A stretch of 64,000 nucleotides of DNA from DATMRS01 sp035566015 (GTDB lineage Bacteria > Pseudomonadota > Alphaproteobacteria > Sphingomonadales > Sphingomonadaceae). The stretch is from positions 310,001-374,000 of the forward strand of contig DATMRS010000022.1 of assembly GCA_035566015.1 (NCBI GenBank), read 5' to 3'. Below, piece after piece: positions 8,665 to 16,637 of this stretch (positions are counted from its first letter, which is position 1; each line of letters starts with the position of its first letter). The notes under the pieces were generated by a model. That model was not told the origin of the DNA, made no database searches, and worked only from the letters and a program-made list of their open reading frames with translations. The position numbers and the translations under genes were made by a program.

Positions 8665-9234
8665 TCAGGCCCCCGGTGCGTGGGTTTCTACATGGGGCGC
8701 CTTGCCGGTGCGCGGCGGCGTGAGCGGCTCGTCTCCCCCCTCCGCGCCCGAATCGGCGCCCACCTTGATTGCACGGGCGATGAGAAAGCCGAGCGCCGCC
8801 GCCGTGCCGAGCGCGATGGCCGGATGCCGGCGCACCGTTTCTCGCGCGTCGCGCAGCAATTCGTCGACATCGCGCGAGCGCAGGGTGGAGGCGAAGCCCT
8901 GCACCGCCTCCGCCGCGCGGCGGGCGTAGTCGCCATATTGATCGCCCACCTTGTCGTCGATCGTGCTTGCGGCATTGCCGACCAGCTTTGTTACCCCATC
9001 AAGCGCATTGGCTGCCCGCGCCTTGCCCTCGGTGGCAAGGCCGCGCGCCTTATCGGCGGCTTGCCCGCCGATACCAGCGGCAGCCTCGCCGGCCTTTTTG
9101 ATTGCTGCCTTGCCGCGGCTGGCGGCCGATTCGGCGCGCTCCTTCGCTGCGTCACCGGCGCCTTCGCCGAGATCCACGACCTCTTCGATGATGGTGTCGG
9201 TTCCCTCGGGAAGCGGGTCCTTGCCTGCGGCCAT
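8665..9234 (-). CDS. Ala-rich helical membrane-associated stress protein
   Basis: A 189-residue protein very rich in Ala, Lys, Glu and Asp, with heptad-like helices (KERAESAASRGKAAIKKAGEA; ADKARGLATEGKARAANALDG) reminiscent of LEA/apolipophorin-like and DUF883 proteins. It has one hydrophobic segment near the C-terminus (HPAIALGTAAALGFLIARAI). The ATG at 9234 has an excellent GGAGG site and was preferred to an upstream ATG. It is the first gene of the four-gene unit running to 7493 and is directly downstream of an EcfG-type promoter, so a general-stress envelope or desiccation role is inferred. No specific family was firmly recognised. Confidence 0.68.
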   Translation of the reverse strand: MAAGKDPLPEGTDTIIEEVVDLGEGAGDAAKERAESAASRGKAAIKKAGEAAAGIGGQAADKARGLATEGKARAANALDGVTKLVGNAASTIDDKVGDQYGDYARRAAEAVQGFASTLRSRDVDELLRDARETVRRHPAIALGTAAALGFLIARAIKVGADSGAEGGDEPLTPPRTGKAPHVETHAPGA

Positions 9235-9273
9235 CGTCAACCTCCGTGAAAACATTTCCCCTATCGCGACGAC

Positions 9274-9298
9274 AACATGCCGCACCAAGGGATGTTCC
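9274..9298 (-). promoter_or_regulatory. EcfG-type general stress promoter (helical protein cluster)
   Basis: On the minus strand GGAAC (9298-9294) is followed by a 17-base spacer and GTT (9276-9274). This matches the alphaproteobacterial EcfG sigma-factor consensus GGAAC-N16/17-cGTT, except that T precedes GTT. It lies 40 bases upstream of the 9234 start codon and drives away from enolase. Confidence 0.65.
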
Positions 9299-9386
9299 CA
9301 ATACCGCCCGCCGCAGGATTTGCCTATCCGCGAGCGGCCGGATAGAGCGCGGCCGTTCCATCGTCTACAACAAGGTATCCGCTGTT

Positions 9387-10661
9387 ATGACCCTCATCGT
9401 CGACGTTCACGGCCGCATGATCATGGACAGCCGGGGGAACCCCACCGTCGAGGTGGACGTGACGCTGGAAGATGGCAGCCGGGGCCGTGCCGCCGTGCCG
9501 TCGGGCGCATCGACCGGCGCGCGCGAGGCAGTGGAGAAGCGGGATGGTGATGCCGGCCGCTGGCTCGGCAAGGGCGTCGACGAGGCGGTCGAGAGCGTAA
9601 ACGGCGAGATCGCCGAAGCGGTGCTGGGTCTGGAGGCGGAGGACCAGCGCGCCATCGACGCGCGGATGATCGATCTGGACGGCACCGCGAACAAAGGCCG
9701 GCTGGGCGCCAACGCGATCCTGGGCGTCAGCCTCGCCGTGGCGAAGGCGGCGGCGGAATCGCGCGGGCTGCCGCTCTATCGCTATGTCGGCGGCGTCTCG
9801 GCGCATGTCCTGCCGGTGCCGATGATGAACATCGTCAATGGCGGGGCGCATGCCGACAATCCGATCGACTTCCAGGAATTCATGATCATGCCGGTAGGCG
9901 CGGCCAGCATCGTCGAGGCGGTGCGCTGCGGCGCGGAGATCTTCCACACGCTGAAGAAGAAGCTGCACGACAAGGGGCTTGCGACAGCGGTGGGCGATGA
10001 AGGCGGCTTCGCGCCCAACCTTGCCAGCGCGCCGGCCGCGCTCGACTTCATCATGGAGGCGATCGCGGCGGCGGGATACCGGCCGGGCGACGACGTGATG
10101 CTCGCGCTCGATTGCGCCGCGTCCGAATTCCACAAGGATGGCGCCTATCGGTTGGAAGGCGAGGGGCGGACGCTGTCGTCGCGCGAAATGGCCGATTATC
10201 TGGCGGACCTCGTCGGCCGCTATCCGATCGCGTCGATCGAGGACGGAATGGCTGAGGAGGATTGGGAGGGCTGGAAACTGCTGACCGACGCGATCGGCGG
10301 CAAGGTGCAGCTTGTCGGCGACGACGTGTTCGTCACCAATCCCGAAATCCTACAACGCGGCATAGAGGCGGGCATCGCCAATTCGCTGCTCGTCAAGGTG
10401 AACCAGATCGGGACGCTGACCGAGACGCTGGAGGCGGTGTCGATGGCGCAGAGCGCGCGCTACACCGCCGTCATGTCGCACCGTTCGGGCGAGACGGAGG
10501 ATGCGACGATCGCCGACCTCGCCGTCGCCACCAATTGCGGGCAGATCAAGACAGGCAGTCTTGCCCGATCCGACCGGCTGGCCAAATATAACCAGCTCAT
10601 CCGCATCGAGGAGGAACTGGGCACGGCGGCGCGTTACGCGGGACGCGCGATCTTCCGCTGA
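9387..10661 (+). CDS. eno: Enolase (phosphopyruvate hydratase)
   Basis: Enolase converts 2-phosphoglycerate to phosphoenolpyruvate in glycolysis. The 424-residue protein carries MDSRGNPTVEVDV at the N-terminus, the PSGASTG substrate loop, GDEGGFAPN with the catalytic Glu, the metal ligand region ASIEDGMAEEDW, the catalytic Lys in LLVKVNQIGTLTE, and SHRSGETED. The start at 9387 is the only ATG giving the conserved family N-terminus; reading from further upstream would add about 47 unrelated residues. Length is typical. It sits between stress-related genes and not with other glycolytic genes. Sphingomonads can carry more than one enolase, so this may or may not be the only copy. Confidence 0.95.
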   Translation: MTLIVDVHGRMIMDSRGNPTVEVDVTLEDGSRGRAAVPSGASTGAREAVEKRDGDAGRWLGKGVDEAVESVNGEIAEAVLGLEAEDQRAIDARMIDLDGTANKGRLGANAILGVSLAVAKAAAESRGLPLYRYVGGVSAHVLPVPMMNIVNGGAHADNPIDFQEFMIMPVGAASIVEAVRCGAEIFHTLKKKLHDKGLATAVGDEGGFAPNLASAPAALDFIMEAIAAAGYRPGDDVMLALDCAASEFHKDGAYRLEGEGRTLSSREMADYLADLVGRYPIASIEDGMAEEDWEGWKLLTDAIGGKVQLVGDDVFVTNPEILQRGIEAGIANSLLVKVNQIGTLTETLEAVSMAQSARYTAVMSHRSGETEDATIADLAVATNCGQIKTGSLARSDRLAKYNQLIRIEEELGTAARYAGRAIFR

Positions 10662-10670
10662 GGCCCGGCC

Positions 10671-11207
10671 TCACCCGCCCACGGCGCGGAGCAGCGCGCC
10701 GTTGAAGGCGGGGATATCCTGCGGCTTGCGGCTGGTGATGAGATTGCCGTCGATCACGACGGCTTCGTCCACCACTTCCGCGCCGGCATTGCGCAGATCG
10801 GTGCGGATCGAGGGCCAGCCGGTCAGGCGACGGCCCTTGATCACGTCCGCCTCGGCCAGCAGCCAGGGGCCGTGGCAGATGGCGGCCACCGTCTTGCCGC
10901 TGGCAAAGAAATCGCGGACGAGACGGATCGCATCCTTTTCGGTGCGCATCGCGTCCGGATTGGCGACGCCGCCGGGAAGGACGAGCGCGTCATAATCGTC
11001 CGCGCGCACCTCGTGGATCGAGGCGTCGGGCGTGATCGTCGCGCCTTTCTCATGATGTTCCATGCCCTGGATCGGCTCGCTCTTGTTGGACGCGAGCGTC
11101 ACTTTCGCGCCTGCGTCGATCAGCGCCTCGCGCGGCTTGAACAGTTCCGATTGCTCGAAGCCGTCGGTGGCGATGATGAGTATCTTCGCGTCGGCAATCT
11201 CGACCAT
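10671..11207 (-). CDS. DJ-1/PfpI family type 1 glutamine amidotransferase-like protein
   Basis: The 178-residue protein belongs to the PfpI/YhbO/YraA branch of the DJ-1 superfamily. Members are stress-induced and have been described as proteases, glyoxalases or deglycases, a disputed point. Features are the N-terminal KILIIATDGFEQSEL, YDALVLPGGVANPD, the nucleophile elbow AAICHGPWLLAEA with the catalytic Cys followed by His, and the C-terminal LITSRKPQDIPAF. The ATG at 11207 follows GGAGG. It converges on enolase with 9 bases between stops and diverges from ku. An EcfG-type promoter with a perfect match lies 34 bases upstream, consistent with a stress role. Confidence 0.9.
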   Translation of the reverse strand: MVEIADAKILIIATDGFEQSELFKPREALIDAGAKVTLASNKSEPIQGMEHHEKGATITPDASIHEVRADDYDALVLPGGVANPDAMRTEKDAIRLVRDFFASGKTVAAICHGPWLLAEADVIKGRRLTGWPSIRTDLRNAGAEVVDEAVVIDGNLITSRKPQDIPAFNGALLRAVGG

Positions 11208-11240
11208 CTCATTCCTCCGGCGATAGGGACAGGCCGAAAA

Positions 11241-11265
11241 AACGGCCGGCGCGGAGGGGCGTTCC
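11241..11265 (-). promoter_or_regulatory. EcfG-type general stress promoter (DJ-1/PfpI gene)
   Basis: On the minus strand GGAAC (11265-11261) is followed by 16 bases and CGTT, a perfect match to the EcfG consensus GGAAC-N16-CGTT. The motif ends 34 bases before the ATG at 11207. It is back-to-back with the similar promoter facing ku. Confidence 0.72.
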
Positions 11266-11297
11266 GTCGGCGAGACAGGCCGGGAAAAGCGCACGCC

Positions 11298-11322
11298 GGA
11301 ACGACCGCGACGATCGCGGGTT
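11298..11322 (+). promoter_or_regulatory. EcfG-type general stress promoter (ku-ligD)
   Basis: GGAAC at 11298-11302, a 17-base spacer and GTT at 11320-11322 match the EcfG pattern, with G rather than C before GTT. The element lies 31 bases upstream of the ku GTG start, whose GAGGAGG site is at 11341-11347. The same bases form an imperfect inverted repeat GGAAC...GTTCC, so a dyad-binding regulator is an alternative reading. Confidence 0.62.
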
Positions 11323-11353
11323 CCCCCCTCTCGGGGGCAAGAGGAGGCTTCGC

Positions 11354-12217
11354 GTGGCGGCACGTCCCTATTGGCGCGGACAGATCAGGCTGGCGCTCGT
11401 TTCGATCCCGGTGGAGATATTCTCGGCGGTGAAGAGCGGCGCGACGATCGCCTTCCATCAGATCCACGAGCCTTCGGGCAAGCGCATCAAATATGAGAAG
11501 GTCGTCCCCGGCATCGGCCCGATCGATACCGACGAGATCATCAAGGGCTATGAATATGAGAAGGGCGAATATGTCCTGCTCAACGAGAAGGAGATCGAGG
11601 GCGTCAGGCTGGAGAGCAAGAAGACGCTCGCGCTCACCCAGTTCGTGGACGTGCGCGATATCGATCCGATCTATTTCGAAAAGCCTTATTATGTGGTCCC
11701 AGCCGACGAGCTGGCCGAGGAAGCCTTTATCGTCCTGCGCGAGGCGCTGAAACGGAGCGGCAAGATCGGCCTTGGGCAACTGGCGATGCGTGGGCGCGAA
11801 TATGTCGTCAGCATCAAGCCTTGCGGACGCGGGCTGGTGATGGAGACGCTGCGCTACGCCGACGAGGTGAACAAGGCGGCGAGCTATTTTCGCGGAATCG
11901 CCGACGCGAAGCCCGATCCCGAACTGCTCGACCTTGCCGAGACGCTGATCGAAAAGAAGACCGGCAAGTTCGACGCGAGCGAGTTTCACGACCGCTATGT
12001 CGATGCGCTGAAGGCGCTGATCGAGCGCAAGAAGAAGGGCAAATCGATCACGATCGAGGAAGAGGAGGAACGGCCGCGCGGCACCAACGTCGTGGACCTG
12101 ATGGCGGCGCTGAAGAAATCGCTCGATACGCCCAAGGCCGAGGGACGCAAGCCTGCCGCGAAGAAGACGCCCGCCAGGAAAGCGCCCGCCAAGGCGCCGC
12201 AGCGCAAGCGCGCCTGA
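11354..12217 (+). CDS. ku: Ku protein (non-homologous end joining)
   Basis: Bacterial Ku is a homodimer that threads onto double-strand DNA ends and recruits LigD. The 287-residue protein begins ARPYWRGQIRLALVSIPVEIFSA, the canonical Ku core start, and includes the beta-barrel region with KYEKVVPG and EYVLLNEKEIE. It has a Lys/Ala/Pro-rich C-terminal tail from about residue 245, typical of bacterial Ku proteins and implicated in DNA threading and LigD contact. The GTG start follows GAGGAGG by six bases. ligD follows after 13 bases. The upstream EcfG-type promoter suggests induction in the general stress response, as reported for some rhizobial ku/ligD genes. Confidence 0.95.
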   Translation: MAARPYWRGQIRLALVSIPVEIFSAVKSGATIAFHQIHEPSGKRIKYEKVVPGIGPIDTDEIIKGYEYEKGEYVLLNEKEIEGVRLESKKTLALTQFVDVRDIDPIYFEKPYYVVPADELAEEAFIVLREALKRSGKIGLGQLAMRGREYVVSIKPCGRGLVMETLRYADEVNKAASYFRGIADAKPDPELLDLAETLIEKKTGKFDASEFHDRYVDALKALIERKKKGKSITIEEEEERPRGTNVVDLMAALKKSLDTPKAEGRKPAAKKTPARKAPAKAPQRKRA

Positions 12218-12230
12218 GGAGAGAGCCGCC

Positions 12231-14693
12231 ATGGCGCGAACCACCTCCGCCCGTGCTTCGGACGACAGCCTCGCCACCTATCGCGCCAAGCGCGATTTCA
12301 GGAAGACGGCCGAGCCGTCCGGCGCGAGCAAGGCGACGAAGGGCAATGGCTTCGTCGTCCAGAAACATGCGGCGACACGTCTCCATTATGATTTTCGCCT
12401 CGAACTGGACGGCGTGCTCAAAAGCTGGGCGGTGACGCGCGGCCCGAGCCTCAATCCCGACGACAAGCGGCTGGCTGTCCGGACCGAGGACCATCCGCTG
12501 GATTATGCGGGCTTCGAAGGGACGATCCCCAAGGGCGAATATGGCGGCGGCACCGTCATGCTGTGGGACAAAGGGACGTGGGAGCCGATCCCCGGCAAGG
12601 ACCCGCGCAAGACGCTGGCCGAAGGGCATCTGCATTTCATCCTTCATGGCGAGCGGATGAAGGGCGAATGGCTGCTGATCCGGCTGAAGCCGCGCGCGAA
12701 GGAGAAGAACGAGAACTGGCTGCTGCGCAAGATCGCCGACGATCGGGTGGGGGGATCGGACGATCTGGTCGCCGACTATCTTACCAGCGTGGAGAGCGGC
12801 CGGACGATGGCCGAAATCGCGGCGGGCGGGAAAGCGAAGAAGAGCGCGGGCAAGCGCGGCAAGGCGAAAGCGGGTGACGCGCCGCCGCCCTTCCAGCCCG
12901 TTCAGCTTGCGACATTGGTGGATCATGTTCCGGCGGGCGCGCGCTGGCTGCATGAGATGAAATATGACGGCTACCGGACGCTGGTGGCGGTCGGCGGCGG
13001 CGAGGCGCGTGGCTATACGCGATCGGGGCTCGACTGGTCCGATCGCTTTCCCGACATATTGGCCGAGGCGACCGGCCTCGATTGCGGATCGGCGCTGATC
13101 GACGGCGAGGCGGTGGTGCTCGACGAAGAAGGCAAGAGCAGCTTTCAGGCGCTCCAGGCCGCGCTCAAGGGCAATCGAAAGGCGATCGTCTATTATGCGT
13201 TCGACCTGCTCGCGCTCGACGGCGAGGATCTGACGCGGCTGCCGCTTGTCGAGCGCAAGGAGAAATTGCGCGCGCTGGTCGGCGAGGGGCAGGGACCCAT
13301 CCGCTATTCGGATCATATCGTCGGGCGCGGCGAGGAACTGTTCGATCGCTTCTGCGGCGCCGGCCTCGAAGGCGTCGTCTCCAAGCGCGTCGACTCGCGT
13401 TATGTCGGCACGCGCGGGAAAAGCTGGGTCAAGACGAAATGCATCCGGCGGCAGGAATTCGTCATCGTCGGCTGGACCCCCTCCGACAAGGCGCGGGGTT
13501 TTCGTTCGCTGCTGCTTGGCATCAACGAAAAGGGCGCGCTGCGCTACGCCGGCAAGGTCGGCACCGGTTTCACCGCCGACGAGATCGAGCGGCTGTCGGC
13601 GCTGATGGAGAAGCTGGCGGTGAAGAAGGCTACCGTTGCGGCGCCGCGCGCGGCGGTGCGCGGCGCGCACTGGATCAAGCCCCGCCTCGTCGCGGAAATC
13701 GCCTTCACCGAATTCACCGACGAAGGCGTGCTGCGGCATCCCAGCTATCTCGGCCTCCGCGAGGACAAGAATCCCGAGGCGGTGGTGGTGGAGAGCGAGG
13801 CGCCCGTCGAGGAGATGGCCGAAACGGCGACGGTCGCGGTGAAGATCAGCAATCGCGACCGCGTGATCTTCCCCGAAGGCGGGATCACCAAGGGCGAGCT
13901 TGCCGATTATTATCAGGCGGTCGCGCCGATCATGCTTCCCTGGGTGGGCAGCCGGCCGATCAGCCTGGTGCGCTGTCCGCAGGGGCGGGCGCGCAAATGC
14001 TTCTTCCAGAAACATGATGCCGGCAGCTTCGGCGAGCATGTGAAGCATATCGGCATTCGCGAAAAGGACGGGCATGAGGAGCCCTATCTCTTCATCGACG
14101 ATGCCGAAGGGCTGCTGACCTGTGTCCAGATGGGCACGATCGAGTTTCACGGCTGGGGCGCGCGGATCGAGGATATCGAGAAGGCGGACCGGCTCGTCTT
14201 CGATCTCGATCCCGACGAGGGGCTGGCCTTCGCCGACGTCGTCTCCGCCGCATTCCATGTGCGCGAGCGGCTGGCCGAAATCGGGCTCACCACCTTCGCG
14301 ATGGTGACGGGGGGCAAGGGCGTCCACGTCATCGCGCCGCTGACGCCCGAGGCCGAATGGCCCGCCGTCAAGGATTTCGCGCACCGCTTCGCCACCGTGC
14401 TCGCGCAGGCGGAGCCGGGCCGCTTTACCGACGCGCTGCCCAAGGCGAAGCGCAAGGGGCGCATCTTCGTCGATTATCTGCGTAACCAGCGCGGCGCGAC
14501 GGCGGTGATGCCCTATTCGGTCCGCAGCCGCGAGCGCGCGCCGGTGGCGACGCCGGTGACGTGGGAGGAGTTGCGCGATCTCGATACGGCGGCGCGCTGG
14601 CATGTCGGCGATGCCGAGGAGCTGCGCCGCCGCGCGGGTTCCAAGGGCCTCGCCGGTTGGGGGCGGGCGGGGCAGACCTTGCCGGACGTGTGA
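12231..14693 (+). CDS. ligD: Multifunctional ATP-dependent DNA ligase LigD
   Basis: LigD processes and seals double-strand breaks bound by Ku. The 820-residue protein has the domain order phosphoesterase, ligase, polymerase. The 3'-phosphoesterase domain (about 20-200) has LHYDFRLELDG with His52 and Asp54 plus the later EDHPLDYAGFEG. The ligase domain (about 220-510) has nucleophile Lys244 in MKYDGYR. The primase/polymerase domain (about 540-810) has DLDPDEG with metal-binding Asp658 and Asp660. This order matches Pseudomonas LigD and differs from the mycobacterial polymerase-first form. All three active sites look intact. It is 13 bases downstream of ku and surely cotranscribed. Confidence 0.95.
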   Translation: MARTTSARASDDSLATYRAKRDFRKTAEPSGASKATKGNGFVVQKHAATRLHYDFRLELDGVLKSWAVTRGPSLNPDDKRLAVRTEDHPLDYAGFEGTIPKGEYGGGTVMLWDKGTWEPIPGKDPRKTLAEGHLHFILHGERMKGEWLLIRLKPRAKEKNENWLLRKIADDRVGGSDDLVADYLTSVESGRTMAEIAAGGKAKKSAGKRGKAKAGDAPPPFQPVQLATLVDHVPAGARWLHEMKYDGYRTLVAVGGGEARGYTRSGLDWSDRFPDILAEATGLDCGSALIDGEAVVLDEEGKSSFQALQAALKGNRKAIVYYAFDLLALDGEDLTRLPLVERKEKLRALVGEGQGPIRYSDHIVGRGEELFDRFCGAGLEGVVSKRVDSRYVGTRGKSWVKTKCIRRQEFVIVGWTPSDKARGFRSLLLGINEKGALRYAGKVGTGFTADEIERLSALMEKLAVKKATVAAPRAAVRGAHWIKPRLVAEIAFTEFTDEGVLRHPSYLGLREDKNPEAVVVESEAPVEEMAETATVAVKISNRDRVIFPEGGITKGELADYYQAVAPIMLPWVGSRPISLVRCPQGRARKCFFQKHDAGSFGEHVKHIGIREKDGHEEPYLFIDDAEGLLTCVQMGTIEFHGWGARIEDIEKADRLVFDLDPDEGLAFADVVSAAFHVRERLAEIGLTTFAMVTGGKGVHVIAPLTPEAEWPAVKDFAHRFATVLAQAEPGRFTDALPKAKRKGRIFVDYLRNQRGATAVMPYSVRSRERAPVATPVTWEELRDLDTAARWHVGDAEELRRRAGSKGLAGWGRAGQTLPDV

Positions 14694-14716
14694 GGGCCCT
14701 CCTTGCGGGCGACGAC

Positions 14717-15847
14717 TCAGGCGAACGCGCTTTTCGGAACGTGCGTGATGCGGCAGGCGAGGTCGGCCTCTCCGGAGGCGATGACATAATGATCGCCCTG
14801 ATCGACGATGCCCGTGGTGAAGACGACGTCGCGCACATACATCTGCTTTTCGAGATGCCGGGTCAGCTCGGCGTTCGGCTCAAGCAGCGGCGTATGATCG
14901 CTGCGGATCACCTTGCTGGGATCGTTCCGGTCGAGGATTGACCAGTAGGTGCGATAGATGCCGACGATCTCCTTCGGCTCTACCCCGTGCCACAGCGTCA
15001 GCCAGCCTTCGTCGGTCAGGATCGGCGGGGCGCCGCCGCCCATCCGCGCGGTGGCAACCGTGCCGGCATGCGGGCGGATGCCGGGCTTGCGATAGGGCTT
15101 CCAGTGGAGCGCATCGGGTGACGTGGCGAGATTGATCGAGGGGCCGGCGCGCCACTCGCTGCCCGGCGGATAGGCGAAATAGAGTTCGCCCAGAGGCCGC
15201 GTCTGCGCCCAGTACCGGTCCTCGATGCGCCCTTCGAAGATCAGCATGTCCTTGTTCTGATGATCGAGGACGATATCCTCGAACCGCCAGTCGAGCCCGT
15301 TGTCCGAGGAATAGAGCGTGGTCGAATGTCGTTCCGGGCTGACTGAGCAGGTCGTCATCAGCCAGCGGCCCTCCACCTTGCTGATGCGGGCATCCTCGAT
15401 CCCGTAGCATTGGAAATCGCCCTGCGGGGCGATCGCCCTCTCATAATGGATATCCACGATCCGCAGGCCATCGGGGCTCAACTCGACAGGCAGCAGCCAG
15501 GCGAGCGAGGTGAGCGCCATGACGCGCCAGCCGCCGCCGTGGATCAGGAACTTGCGCGGATCGGCGGTGTCGGCCAACTCCAGCGGCCAGGCATCGAGGA
15601 CATAGCGACCGCCCCGGCCGCCCTCTTCCCACCGTATGGCATGGACATGATCGTCGCGGATCGGGGTTTTCAGCGCCTCGGCGACGCGCACCATCATCAG
15701 CAGATTGCCGCTCGGAAGGCGCGTCAGGCCCGGATTGAACGCGCCCAGCACATAGGTTTCGGCGTCGAGATGGCCCGCGAGCGGCGAGCGGGAAAGATCG
15801 ATATCGTCGGGAACGAGAATGAGCCTGTCGATGGCGAAGCCGTTCAT
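14717..15847 (-). CDS. Glycoside hydrolase family 130-like glycosidase/phosphorylase
   Basis: This 376-residue cytoplasmic protein resembles GH130 enzymes, which act on beta-mannosides by phosphorolysis or hydrolysis on a five-bladed propeller fold. Supporting segments are AFNPGLTRLPSGNLLMMVRVAE near the N-terminus, the active-site stretch CYGIEDARI containing the candidate catalytic Asp, and later GGGAPPILTDEGWLTLWHGV. No signal peptide is visible. The ATG at 15847 follows GGGAGG at good spacing. It converges on ligD with 23 bases between stops, and no other carbohydrate genes are nearby, so its substrate cannot be guessed. Assignment to the family is fairly secure; the precise activity is not. 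Confidence 0.8.
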   Translation of the reverse strand: MNGFAIDRLILVPDDIDLSRSPLAGHLDAETYVLGAFNPGLTRLPSGNLLMMVRVAEALKTPIRDDHVHAIRWEEGGRGGRYVLDAWPLELADTADPRKFLIHGGGWRVMALTSLAWLLPVELSPDGLRIVDIHYERAIAPQGDFQCYGIEDARISKVEGRWLMTTCSVSPERHSTTLYSSDNGLDWRFEDIVLDHQNKDMLIFEGRIEDRYWAQTRPLGELYFAYPPGSEWRAGPSINLATSPDALHWKPYRKPGIRPHAGTVATARMGGGAPPILTDEGWLTLWHGVEPKEIVGIYRTYWSILDRNDPSKVIRSDHTPLLEPNAELTRHLEKQMYVRDVVFTTGIVDQGDHYVIASGEADLACRITHVPKSAFA

Positions 15848-15931
15848 CGGCACCTCCCGTTTTCTGCGCGTGCGCTGGATGGTGCACACAACATTCGGAT
15901 GAACAATCGGTTGCGTTCGGCGGATGCGGCA

Positions 15932-15956
15932 GGAACGCGTTCGCCGCCGGCTCGTT
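15932..15956 (+). promoter_or_regulatory. EcfG-type general stress promoter (DUF4142 lipoprotein)
   Basis: GGAAC at 15932-15936 is followed by 16 bases and CGTT (15953-15956), a perfect match to the EcfG consensus. It is 57 bases upstream of the ATG at 16014 and may also transcribe the CDF transporter gene behind it. Confidence 0.72.
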
Positions 15957-16013
15957 ACATCGGGCACCTTCACGTTTCGGCGAGGAAGGATGCAACGGAC
16001 TCGGAGATGGAAC

Positions 16014-16610
16014 ATGGGGAAACGCCTAGGCACCTTGACGCTGCTCGTGATCGCGACCTCGCTCACGGCATGCGGCTCAAAGGGCGGCAATTCCAGCGCT
16101 GTCGCGACGGATAATATGGCGGCCGACAATCTCAACATGGCTGACAACAATGCCGCCATGGAAACGCCGCCCGCGGCTGCCCCGATGAGCGGGCAGGATT
16201 TCGCGAATGCCGCCGCAGGGAGCGATGCGTTCGAAATCGCCTCCTCGAAGCTCGCGCTCGACAAGGCCCAGTCCGCGGACGTGAAAAAATTCGCGCAGCA
16301 GATGATCGACGCGCATACGGAGTCGACGGCGAAGCTGAAAAAAGCCGCCAGCACCGCCAGCCCGGCGGTAACGCCCGATCCGACGCTGCCGCCCGATCTG
16401 CAATCGAAGCTGGACGCGCTAAAGCCGCAGAGCGGCGCGGCATTCGACCAAGCCTATATCAACGATCAGATCACCGCGCATGAAACCACGCTCGCCGCGC
16501 TGCAAAGCTATGCGGTGGCGGGCGATGTGCCGCCGCTCAAGAGTTTCGCGACGGAAATGGTGCCGATCGTTTCGGGGCATCTGGACATGGCGCGCGGGCT
16601 GAAGCCATAA
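16014..16610 (+). CDS. DUF4142 domain lipoprotein
   Basis: A 198-residue exported protein. The N-terminal signal ends in the lipobox LTAC, so the mature protein should be lipid-anchored at about Cys20. After an Asn/Ala-rich linker (about 25-60) comes a DUF4142 domain, a ferritin-like helical bundle, recognisable from DFANAAAGSDAFEIASSKLAL, KKFAQQMIDAHTESTAKLK and the C-terminal FATEMVPIVSGHLDMARGL. The ATG at 16014 has a GGAG site; an in-frame upstream ATG would spoil the signal peptide. DUF4142 proteins are often stress-induced in alphaproteobacteria, which agrees with the EcfG-type promoter upstream. Molecular function is unknown. Confidence 0.85.
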   Translation: MGKRLGTLTLLVIATSLTACGSKGGNSSAVATDNMAADNLNMADNNAAMETPPAAAPMSGQDFANAAAGSDAFEIASSKLALDKAQSADVKKFAQQMIDAHTESTAKLKKAASTASPAVTPDPTLPPDLQSKLDALKPQSGAAFDQAYINDQITAHETTLAALQSYAVAGDVPPLKSFATEMVPIVSGHLDMARGLKP

Positions 16611-16637
16611 GCGCCGGGCCGGACGGTCGCGGCATCG

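Noticed and set aside
11354..14693. NHEJ genes as part of a mobile element
   Set aside because: No transposase, integrase, tRNA target, direct repeats or base-composition shift were seen around ku-ligD.
15889..15918. LexA-like box near GAAC...GTTC sequences upstream of the GH130 gene
   Set aside because: Spacing between the half-sites does not match the GAAC-N7-GAAC or GTTC-N7-GTTC alphaproteobacterial forms.
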